Shown here in pieces: positions 57,631 through 64,000 of a stretch of DNA of 64,000 bases. A program made the translations under genes and the position numbers. The first letter of the stretch is position 1; every line of letters begins with the position of its first letter. The stretch spans positions 2,294,001-2,358,000 of the forward strand of contig NZ_AP022576.1 in assembly GCF_010730355.1 (NCBI RefSeq), written 5' to 3'. Below the pieces are notes generated by a model. The model worked only from the letters and a program-made list of their open reading frames with translations. It searched no databases and was not told the DNA's origin. The stretch is from Mycobacterium florentinum. Lineage in GTDB: Bacteria > Actinomycetota > Actinomycetes > Mycobacteriales > Mycobacteriaceae.

Positions 57631-58103
57631 TACAGCAGCGCGTGTACCTCGCGCAGCCGCGGAATGTTGTAGAACTCCAACGGATCTTGTGACGCCGACT
57701 CGATAATCAGTGTCCCGGTGCGAAACGGACGCTCCCAAATCTTGTCCCGGAATTCCACGCTGTTGATCCGTGCCAACGGGATATCGATGCCGCTGCGGGT
57801 CAGCAATCCGTGCCGATACATCACGCGGCGGTTGGTGACGACGAAATGTGTGGTGAGCCAAGTCAAGAACGGCCACAGCGTCAGCCAGCCGACGATCACC
57901 AGCCAGATCCCCCAGATCACGCCGTGGACGATGTTCTTGGCCATCTGCTCCCAGTGCGTGGAGTTGACGTAGCCGGACCCGAAGGCAGCCAGTCCGGTCA
58001 CCAGAATGAAAATCACGACCGGCCAGATCAATCGCTTCCAGTGCGGATGACGATGGATGACGACCTGTTCGCCGGCGGCCAGGGCGTTATCGGGATAGCT
58101 CAT
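57585..58103 (-). CDS. PH-domain (YdbS-like) membrane protein
   Basis: 172 aa. Two membrane spans (LIWPVVIFILVTGLAAFGSG; IVHGVIWGIWLVIVGWLTLW) and then a bacterial PH domain (FVVTNRRVMYRHGLLTRSGI; DIPLARINSVEFRDKIWERP). It matches Rv3278c; function unknown. Nine bases separate it from birA upstream, suggesting one transcript. Confidence 0.9.
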   Translation of the reverse strand: MSYPDNALAAGEQVVIHRHPHWKRLIWPVVIFILVTGLAAFGSGYVNSTHWEQMAKNIVHGVIWGIWLVIVGWLTLWPFLTWLTTHFVVTNRRVMYRHGLLTRSGIDIPLARINSVEFRDKIWERPFRTGTLIIESASQDPLEFYNIPRLREVHALLYHEVFDTLGSEESPS

Positions 58104-58112
58104 GTGGTGACA

Positions 58113-58922
58113 TTAGCCCCGCAAATGTACGACGTCACCGGCAGAAACGACGACGGTCTCGTTACCGGCCTCCAGACACAGCCGGCCGTGATCGTCGATA
58201 CCGCTGGCAGTGCCGACGATTTCCTTGCCGCCGGGCAGCTGCGCGCGCACCCGGGTGCCGATGGTCAGGCTGCGCGCCCGGTAGTCGGCCGCTAACTGCC
58301 AATCGGCCCCGCGAGCGGTCTGCCACCCGACGATCCGGCCCCCGAGTGATCGCAACACCGAGCGAACCAGCTGATCGCGGTCGGGGGCGGCCACACCCAG
58401 GTCGAGCAGTGAGGTCGCCCCCGGCCCGTCGACCTCTTCGGGCGCCTGAGTCACGTTGAGCCCCAAGCCAATTACCACGACCGGGCGTGCGACCTCGGCG
58501 AGAATTCCGGCCAGCTTGCCACCACCGGCCAGCACATCGTTGGGCCACTTGAGGCCCAGTTCCACCCCGGCCGGTAGCAGCGGGGCCACCGCGTCGACCA
58601 CCGCCACACCGGTGGCCAGCGGCAGCCAGCCCCACCCGGTGACCGGGACGTCGACCACGCTCACCGCGACCGACATGGTGATCTGTGCCCGCGGCGACGC
58701 CGACCAGCGGCGGCCGTGCCGCCCGCGACCGGCGGTCTGATGTTCGGCGATCAGCACCGCCCCCGCGATGTCGGTGCCGTCGGCCGCGCGGGCCAGCAGA
58801 TCGGCGTTGGTGGAACCGGTCTGCTCGACGACTTCGAGGCGCCGCCAACCCATTCCGGTTCCGACGAGCTCTTTGCGCAGCGCGGCCGCATCCAGTGGCT
58901 GCCTCAGTGAGTCACGATCCAT
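58113..58922 (-). CDS. birA: biotin-protein ligase BirA
   Basis: Attaches biotin to acyl-CoA carboxylase alpha subunits; the beta and epsilon genes accD5 and accE5 lie close by. Signature AEHQTAGRGRHGRRW (biotinyl-AMP binding), LKWPNDVLAGGGKLAGILAE, and a C-terminal SH3-like part. No N-terminal HTH, so it is not a repressor. I use the ATG at 58920-58922 (MDRDSLRQ, 269 aa), eight bases after a TAGGCT -10 box; an ATG two codons earlier is possible. Confidence 0.93.
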   Translation of the reverse strand: MDRDSLRQPLDAAALRKELVGTGMGWRRLEVVEQTGSTNADLLARAADGTDIAGAVLIAEHQTAGRGRHGRRWSASPRAQITMSVAVSVVDVPVTGWGWLPLATGVAVVDAVAPLLPAGVELGLKWPNDVLAGGGKLAGILAEVARPVVVIGLGLNVTQAPEEVDGPGATSLLDLGVAAPDRDQLVRSVLRSLGGRIVGWQTARGADWQLAADYRARSLTIGTRVRAQLPGGKEIVGTASGIDDHGRLCLEAGNETVVVSAGDVVHLRG

Positions 58923-58930
58923 CACCATCC

Positions 58931-58936
58931 AGCCTA
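58931..58936 (-). promoter_or_regulatory. -10 box for leaderless birA transcript
   Basis: TAGGCT on the minus strand ends eight bases before the ATG at 58922. No ribosome-binding site is seen. Confidence 0.4.
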
Positions 58937-58948
58937 GAGGGCCGGCGC

Positions 58949-60514
58949 CTAGTGCCGCCGGTCTCGCATGTCGAGCGCGGCCAAGTGGCTGAACAGCATG
59001 CTGGTCCCGATCGGGTTGCCCCCGCCGGGATAGGCCAGCCCGCTGGGCGCGGCCATCGTGTTACCGGCCGCGTACAGACCGGGGATGGGGTTGCCGGAGG
59101 TGTCGAGCACTCGCGCCGCGGTGTCGGTGCGCAGCCCGCCCTTGGTGCCCAGATCGGAAATGCCGAACGCCGCCGCGTGATACGGCGGCCGATCGATGGG
59201 CACCAATGGCGACGCGCCCGCCGAGAACGCGCGATCGAATGCCTCGTCGCCGCGGCCGAAGTCCTCGTCGACACCGGAGGCGGCAAAACCGTTGAACCGG
59301 GCCACCGTTGCCACCAGCCGATCGGCCGGCACCCCGATCTTGGCGGCCAGCTCCTCGAGGGTGTCGGCGGTGTGCCACAGCCCGGCGGCGACGTACTTCT
59401 CGGTCTCGACGATGGACACGTTGGCGGCCTTGACCGGCGGCACCTCGCCTTCCTTGTCGTCGTAGATCATCCAGTACGGCAACGACATTGAGCCGTCTTG
59501 CAGCTGCGCGATGATCTCGCGCCCCGCCCGGTCGTAGGCCCTTGACTCGTTGACGAACCGGTTGCCGTGCTCGTTGACGAAGATGCCGCCGGTGAACCAC
59601 AGCGCGAATGCCGAGCGACCGTCGGGATGGGTCAGCCCCGGTGACCACCACGCCTGATCCAACAGGTCGGTGTCCGCGCCCGCGGCGATGCCGGCCTGCA
59701 GCGCCAGACCGCGACTTCCCGGGCCTCCCATGGTGTCTCGCGCCACGCCCGGCACGCCGTGTTCGCGCCGCAACTCCTCGTTGGCTTCGAAGCCGCCGGC
59801 GGCCAGCAGCACGCCCAACCGGGTGCGGATCGCCCGGCGCTGGCCGGCCGTCTCGACGATCGCTCCGGTCACCGAACCGTCGGACACCACCAGCTCGACC
59901 AGGGCGGTGTCGCGTCGCAACGAGGCGTTCGGATACTGCTCGATGGCCGTGAGGAATCGCGCGATCAGGGCGCGGCCGCCGAGGTAGTAGTCGGGCGGGG
60001 TTTCGGCACCCAGCCGATCGGTGTCCAAAGGTCCGCGGATCGCGTCGCGCAGCCCGGGAGCGGCGGCCACCTTCAACGGCTTGGCGGCGATGTGGCGCTG
60101 GCCGTCCAGGCGCGCCTTCGGTGCCTTGCCGTAGTAGTCGGGCCACGGCAACGGCACGAACTTCAGGTTCGGGTCTTGCTCGAGGTACTCGATCAGCGGC
60201 GCGCCGCCGCGCACGTACGTCTCTTGCAGCTCGCGCGGGGTGCGGTCGCCGACCACGGCGCGGTAATAGGTGAGCGCGTCCTCGATGGTGTCGTCGTCCA
60301 TGCCGGCGCGGATGAGCACCGGATTGCACGGAAACCAGACGCCGCCCCCGCCGGAATAGGCCGTCGTGCCACCGAATTTCGACGTCGCCTCGACCAGCAG
60401 TACCTCGAGGCCTTCGCGCGCCGCGGTGTAGGCACCGGTGACCCCGCCGCCGCCCGACCCCGCGACCAGCACGTCGTGTTCTTCGGTCCAGTCGACTTCC
60501 GGGTCGGCGCCCAT
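58949..60514 (-). CDS. KstD-like FAD-binding dehydrogenase
   Basis: 521 aa. N-terminal FAD motif [40 protein letters not shown], and the C-terminal [20 protein letters not shown], all typical of 3-ketosteroid Delta1-dehydrogenase-like enzymes. Steroid activity is not proven. It stands between birA and accD5, which are neighbours in M. tuberculosis, so it is an extra gene here. The start ATG at 60512-60514 ([12 protein letters not shown]) is preceded only by a weak site. Confidence 0.87.
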   Translation of the reverse strand: MGADPEVDWTEEHDVLVAGSGGGGVTGAYTAAREGLEVLLVEATSKFGGTTAYSGGGGVWFPCNPVLIRAGMDDDTIEDALTYYRAVVGDRTPRELQETYVRGGAPLIEYLEQDPNLKFVPLPWPDYYGKAPKARLDGQRHIAAKPLKVAAAPGLRDAIRGPLDTDRLGAETPPDYYLGGRALIARFLTAIEQYPNASLRRDTALVELVVSDGSVTGAIVETAGQRRAIRTRLGVLLAAGGFEANEELRREHGVPGVARDTMGGPGSRGLALQAGIAAGADTDLLDQAWWSPGLTHPDGRSAFALWFTGGIFVNEHGNRFVNESRAYDRAGREIIAQLQDGSMSLPYWMIYDDKEGEVPPVKAANVSIVETEKYVAAGLWHTADTLEELAAKIGVPADRLVATVARFNGFAASGVDEDFGRGDEAFDRAFSAGASPLVPIDRPPYHAAAFGISDLGTKGGLRTDTAARVLDTSGNPIPGLYAAGNTMAAPSGLAYPGGGNPIGTSMLFSHLAALDMRDRRH

Positions 60515-60584
60515 CAGCGGAGACTACTGCCAGACTCCTTAAGGACTTGCTAAGGGCCTGCAACGAGTCACGCGGGCCTGCCGA

Positions 60585-60590
60585 TAACAT
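60585..60590 (+). promoter_or_regulatory. -10 box for leaderless accD5 transcript
   Basis: TAACAT ends eight bases before the accD5 ATG; there is no Shine-Dalgarno. Confidence 0.45.
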
Positions 60591-60598
60591 CGACACCC

Positions 60599-62239
60599 AT
60601 GACGAGCGTTACCGACCACACTGCGGAACCCGCTGCCGAGCACACCGTCGACATCCACACCACCGCGGGCAAGCTGGCCGAGCTGCACAAGCGCCGCGAA
60701 GAGGCGCTGCATCCGGTGGGCGAAGAGGCCGTAGAGAAGGTGCACGCCAAGGGCAAGCTGACCGCCCGCGAGCGCATTCTTGCGCTGTTGGACGAGGACT
60801 CGTTCGTCGAGCTCGACGCGCTGGCCAAGCACCGCAGCACCAACTTCGGGCTGGAAAGCAACCGGCCGCTGGGCGACGGCGTGATCACCGGTTACGGGAC
60901 CATCGAGGGCCGCGACGTGTGCATCTTCAGTCAGGACGCCACCGTGTTCGGCGGCAGCCTCGGCGAGGTGTACGGCGAGAAGATCGTCAAGGTCCAGGAG
61001 CTGGCCATCAAAACCGGCCGTCCGCTGATCGGCATCAACGACGGCGCGGGCGCCCGGATCCAGGAAGGCGTCGTCTCGCTGGGCCTGTACAGCCGCATCT
61101 TCCGCAACAACATCCTGGCGTCGGGCGTCATCCCGCAGATCTCGCTGATCATGGGCGCCGCGGCCGGTGGCCACGTGTACTCCCCCGCCCTGACCGACTT
61201 CGTCGTGATGGTCGACCAGACCAGCCAGATGTTCATCACCGGGCCCGACGTCATCAAGACCGTCACCGGCGAGGACGTCACGATGGAGGAACTCGGCGGC
61301 GCCCATACCCACATGGCCAAGTCGGGCACCTTGCACTACGTCGCCTCCGGCGAGCAGGACGCCTTCGACTGGGTCCGCGACCTGCTGGGCTATCTGCCGC
61401 CCAACAACTTCACCGACGCTCCCCGCTACGCCGTGCCCGCTGCGCAGGGTGCGATCGAGGACAACCTCACCGACGAGGACCTCGAGCTGGACACGCTGAT
61501 CCCGGACTCGCCGAACCAGCCGTACGACATGCACGAGGTGATCACCCGCATCCTCGACGACGACGAGTTCCTGGAAGTTCAGGGCGGTTACGCGCAGAAC
61601 ATCGTCGTCGGGTTCGGCCGCGTCGACGGCCGCCCGGTCGGGATCGTGGCCAACCAGCCGACGCAGTTCGCGGGCTGCCTGGACATCAACGCCTCGGAGA
61701 AGGCGGCCCGGTTCGTGCGAACCTGCGACTGCTTCAACATCCCGATCATCATGCTGGTCGACGTGCCGGGCTTCCTGCCGGGCACCGGGCAGGAATACAA
61801 CGGCATCATCCGGCGCGGGGCCAAGCTGCTGTTCGCCTACGGCGAGGCGACCGTCCCCAAGATCACCGTCATCACCCGCAAGGCCTACGGCGGTGCCTAC
61901 TGCGTGATGGGTTCCAAGGACATGGGTTGCGACGTCAACCTGGCCTGGCCGACCGCGCAGATCGCGGTGATGGGCGCCTCGGGTGCGGTCGGCTTCGTCT
62001 ACCGCCAGCAGCTCAAAGAGGCCGCCAAGGAAGGCCAGGACGTCGACGAGCTGCGGCTGCAGTTGCAGCAGGAGTACGAGGACACCCTGGTCAACCCGTA
62101 CGTCGCCGCCGAGCGCGGATACGTCGACTCGGTCATCCCGCCGTCGCACACCCGCGGCTACATCGCCACGTCGCTGCGTCTGCTGGAACGCAAGATCTCC
62201 CACCTGCCGCCGAAGAAGCACGGGAACATTCCCCTATGA
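60599..62239 (+). CDS. accD5: acyl-CoA carboxylase beta subunit AccD5
   Basis: Carboxyltransferase subunit that makes methylmalonyl-CoA (and malonyl-CoA) for methyl-branched and mycolic lipids. Crotonase-fold oxyanion-hole motifs: [20 protein letters not shown] in the N-half and [20 protein letters not shown] with [20 protein letters not shown] in the C-half. 546 aa, as in M. tuberculosis Rv3280. The stop overlaps the accE5 ATG. Confidence 0.97.
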   Translation: MTSVTDHTAEPAAEHTVDIHTTAGKLAELHKRREEALHPVGEEAVEKVHAKGKLTARERILALLDEDSFVELDALAKHRSTNFGLESNRPLGDGVITGYGTIEGRDVCIFSQDATVFGGSLGEVYGEKIVKVQELAIKTGRPLIGINDGAGARIQEGVVSLGLYSRIFRNNILASGVIPQISLIMGAAAGGHVYSPALTDFVVMVDQTSQMFITGPDVIKTVTGEDVTMEELGGAHTHMAKSGTLHYVASGEQDAFDWVRDLLGYLPPNNFTDAPRYAVPAAQGAIEDNLTDEDLELDTLIPDSPNQPYDMHEVITRILDDDEFLEVQGGYAQNIVVGFGRVDGRPVGIVANQPTQFAGCLDINASEKAARFVRTCDCFNIPIIMLVDVPGFLPGTGQEYNGIIRRGAKLLFAYGEATVPKITVITRKAYGGAYCVMGSKDMGCDVNLAWPTAQIAVMGASGAVGFVYRQQLKEAAKEGQDVDELRLQLQQEYEDTLVNPYVAAERGYVDSVIPPSHTRGYIATSLRLLERKISHLPPKKHGNIPL

Positions 62240-62484
62240 GCGACATCGACGAGGCGGCCCCGGCCGTCGACACCCCGCAGGTGCCGCACATCAAGATTCT
62301 GCGCGGCCGGCCCACCGCCGCCGAGGTGGCCGCGCTGATCGCCGTGCTGGGCAGCGCCGGCGGTGGCGCGCAGCCCGAGCAGCCCGAAAGCACCCGCTGG
62401 GGGCTTCCGGTCGACAAGCTGCGCTACGCGATCAGCAACTACCAGCGAGTCACCCTGCAGGAACGCATCCACATGCAGCGATGA
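62236..62484 (+). CDS. accE5: acyl-CoA carboxylase epsilon subunit AccE5
   Basis: 82 aa. The family ending is present: [20 protein letters not shown] and [20 protein letters not shown], then [11 protein letters not shown]. It stabilises the AccA3-AccD5 complex. It is much shorter than the 177-aa M. tuberculosis protein I recall, lacking the N-terminal extension. ATGA overlaps link it to both accD5 and maf. Confidence 0.9.
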   Translation: MSDIDEAAPAVDTPQVPHIKILRGRPTAAEVAALIAVLGSAGGGAQPEQPESTRWGLPVDKLRYAISNYQRVTLQERIHMQR

Positions 62485-63116
62485 CCCGGGTTGTGCTCGG
62501 GTCGGCCTCTAGTGGCCGCCTCAAGGTGCTGCGCCAGGCCGGTATCGATCCCCTGGTCGTCGTCTCCGGCGTCGACGAGGATCGCCTGATCGCCGAGCTG
62601 GGACCGGACGCCTCACCCGCTGAGGTGGTCTGCGCGCTGGCTCAAGCCAAGGCCGAGCAGGTCGCCGGCGAACTGGATCGCACCATCGCGGCGGATTGCG
62701 TTGTCATCGGCTGCGATTCGATGCTTTACCTCGACGGCCGGCTGTGCGGCAAACCGGAATCCATTGAAGCCGCACGCCAACTCTGGCAGTCGATGGCCGG
62801 GCGATCAGGCCAGCTCTATACCGGACACTGCGTTATCCGCTTGCAGGACAACGACATTGTCCACTGCGAAGCGCAAACATCAATCACCACAGTGCATTTC
62901 GGAACACCCGAGCCCGACGACCTGGAGGCTTACCTGGCCGACGGGGAATCGCTGCGGGTCGCCGGCGGGTTCACCCTGGACGGCCTGGGCGGATGGTTCA
63001 TCGACGGCGTCGACGGCGACCCGTCGGCCGTACTGGGAATCGGACTGCCGCTGACGCGCGCGCTGCTGCGCCGCGCGGGCCTGTCCATCGCCGCACTGTG
63101 GGCCCCAACGGCGTGA
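62481..63116 (+). CDS. maf: Maf-family nucleotide pyrophosphatase
   Basis: 211 aa. [20 protein letters not shown] at the N-terminus and [20 protein letters not shown] in the middle, with [20 protein letters not shown] near the end, fit the Maf/YhdE family, which hydrolyses dTTP/UTP or modified nucleotides. The ATG overlaps the accE5 stop. It matches Rv3282. Confidence 0.93.
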   Translation: MTRVVLGSASSGRLKVLRQAGIDPLVVVSGVDEDRLIAELGPDASPAEVVCALAQAKAEQVAGELDRTIAADCVVIGCDSMLYLDGRLCGKPESIEAARQLWQSMAGRSGQLYTGHCVIRLQDNDIVHCEAQTSITTVHFGTPEPDDLEAYLADGESLRVAGGFTLDGLGGWFIDGVDGDPSAVLGIGLPLTRALLRRAGLSIAALWAPTA

Positions 63117-63164
63117 TCCCCAAAAGGCATCGCACACTGAGGCGCAACCTCCCAGGCGGCTGAG

Positions 63165-63170
63165 TAGGCT
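63165..63170 (+). promoter_or_regulatory. -10 box for leaderless sseA transcript
   Basis: TAGGCT ends seven bases before the sseA GTG, and there is no ribosome-binding site. Confidence 0.45.
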
Positions 63171-63177
63171 TTGCCCT

Positions 63178-64000
63178 GTGCCGCTACCCCCCGATTCAAG
63201 CCCGACGCTGTCGGCCTACGCCCACCCCGAACGCTTGGTCACCGCCGACTGGTTGTCCGGCCACCTGGGCTCGCCCGGTCTGGCGATCGTCGAATCCGAC
63301 GAGGACGTGTTGCTCTACGACGTCGGGCATATCCCCGGCGCGGTCAAGATCGACTGGCACACCGACCTCAACGACCCGCGGGTCCGCGACTACATCTCCG
63401 GTGCGCAGTTCGCGGAACTGATGAATCGCAAAGGCATCTCGCGCGACGACACCGTGGTGATCTACGGCGACAAGAGCAACTGGTGGGCGGCGTACGCGCT
63501 GTGGGTGTTCACGTTGTTCGGCCACCCCGATGTGCGGCTGCTCAACGGCGGGCGTGACCTGTGGCTGTCCGAGCGACGGGATACCAGCCTCGAGGTGCCG
63601 ACCAGGACCTCGACGGACTATCCCGTCGTCGCGCGCAACGACGCACCGATCCGCGCCTACCGGGACGACGTGCTGGACATCCTGGGCAGCCAGCCGCTGA
63701 TCGATGTGCGCTCGCCCGACGAGTACACCGGCAAGCGCACGCACATGCCCGACTACCCCGAAGAGGGCGCGCTGCGCGCCGGCCATATCCCCACCGCCCG
63801 GTCGATCCCGTGGGGGAGGGCGGTCGACGAGAACGGCCGGTTCCGCAGCCGCGAAGAGCTCGAAGAGCTGTACGGCTTCCTGCAACCGGACGACAAGACC
63901 GTCGTCTACTGCCGCATCGGCGAGCGGTCCAGCCACACCTGGTTCGTGCTCACCCATTTACTGGGCAAGCCCGGCGTCCGCAATTACGACGGGTCGTGGA
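63178..64000 (+). CDS. sseA: thiosulfate sulfurtransferase SseA (partial, runs off window)
   Basis: The first ~274 residues are visible. Two rhodanese domains: the first ([40 protein letters not shown]) lacks the active Cys, the second has the catalytic loop [13 protein letters not shown] with its Cys. It transfers sulfane sulfur to thiophiles. GTG 63178 is the start. It matches Rv3283; the C-terminal ~20-25 residues lie beyond base 64000. Confidence 0.93.
   Translation, partial: MPLPPDSSPTLSAYAHPERLVTADWLSGHLGSPGLAIVESDEDVLLYDVGHIPGAVKIDWHTDLNDPRVRDYISGAQFAELMNRKGISRDDTVVIYGDKSNWWAAYALWVFTLFGHPDVRLLNGGRDLWLSERRDTSLEVPTRTSTDYPVVARNDAPIRAYRDDVLDILGSQPLIDVRSPDEYTGKRTHMPDYPEEGALRAGHIPTARSIPWGRAVDENGRFRSREELEELYGFLQPDDKTVVYCRIGERSSHTWFVLTHLLGKPGVRNYDGSW

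Noticed and set aside
60539..62221. Long minus-strand open frame opposite accD5
   Set aside because: It is a mirror frame of accD5, as shown by the intact carboxyltransferase on the plus strand.

Overview
This window is a stretch of high-GC actinobacterial chromosome that is clearly mycobacterial. The order secA1, hpf, ComF-like, lpqB-mtrB-mtrA-tmk-sahH, alkB/rubredoxins, manA-pmmA, whiB2, fbiA-fbiB, mamA, mannose-1-phosphate guanylyltransferase-wbbL-rmlD, pacL1-ctpC, SulP/carbonic anhydrase, fadE25-purE-purK, birA, accD5-accE5-maf, sseA follows the M. tuberculosis Rv3240c-Rv3283 region as I remember it. GTG starts, 1-4 base start/stop overlaps and TANNNT -10 boxes also fit. The genes absent from that reference order point to an environmental or opportunistic Mycobacterium. 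The species cannot be fixed from the sequence alone.

Layout. 1-1.3 kb holds two uncharacterised genes (an HD-type regulator cut by the window edge and a mycobacterial hypothetical) and a short repeat cluster. 1.5-6.1 kb is core: secA1, hpf and a ComF-type phosphoribosyltransferase. 6.1-16.0 kb is an accessory block between the ComF gene and lpqB. It carries a FAD dehydrogenase, a nitronate monooxygenase, a Crp-type regulator, three paralogous AraC regulators, a berberine-bridge-type flavin oxidase and an O-methyltransferase, plus the stump of a short-chain dehydrogenase. 16-24.9 kb is core envelope/cell-cycle signalling (mtrAB-lpqB), tmk, sahH and the alkane hydroxylase operon. 25-32 kb covers an amino-acid permease, a FAD monooxygenase-like protein and mannose metabolism. 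32-38 kb covers whiB2, F420 biosynthesis and the MamA DNA methylase. 38-43 kb covers GDP-mannose and rhamnose/arabinogalactan linker synthesis and an LCP ligase. 43-46 kb is metal efflux. 46-53.8 kb mixes a TIGR00027 methyltransferase, a CoA-transferase, a SulP-carbonic anhydrase fusion and a three-gene phosphatase/kinase/receiver module. 54-64 kb is fadE25, purEK, GtrA and PH-domain membrane proteins, birA, a KstD-like flavoprotein, the acyl-CoA carboxylase genes, maf and the start of sseA.

How they work together. manA, the TobH-like gene, pmmA and the guanylyltransferase feed GDP-mannose to mannolipids. wbbL and rmlD make the rhamnosyl linker onto which an LCP protein probably attaches arabinogalactan. 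BirA lies near biotin-dependent carboxylase subunits. AlkB, its two rubredoxins and a TetR regulator form an alkane-oxidation unit. PacL1 and CtpC form a metal-export pair.

The least expected signals are: a hairpin that would bury the secA1 ribosome-binding site together with a 20-codon upstream ORF overlapping the secA1 start; the SDR stump whose frame runs into the FAD dehydrogenase; near-identical inverted tracts in two of the AraC genes; several clean operator-like dyads (alkB, pacL1-ctpC, purK/GtrA, TIGR00027 methyltransferase); and repeat clusters around gene ends. No tRNA, rRNA, IS element, prophage or CRISPR array was seen.
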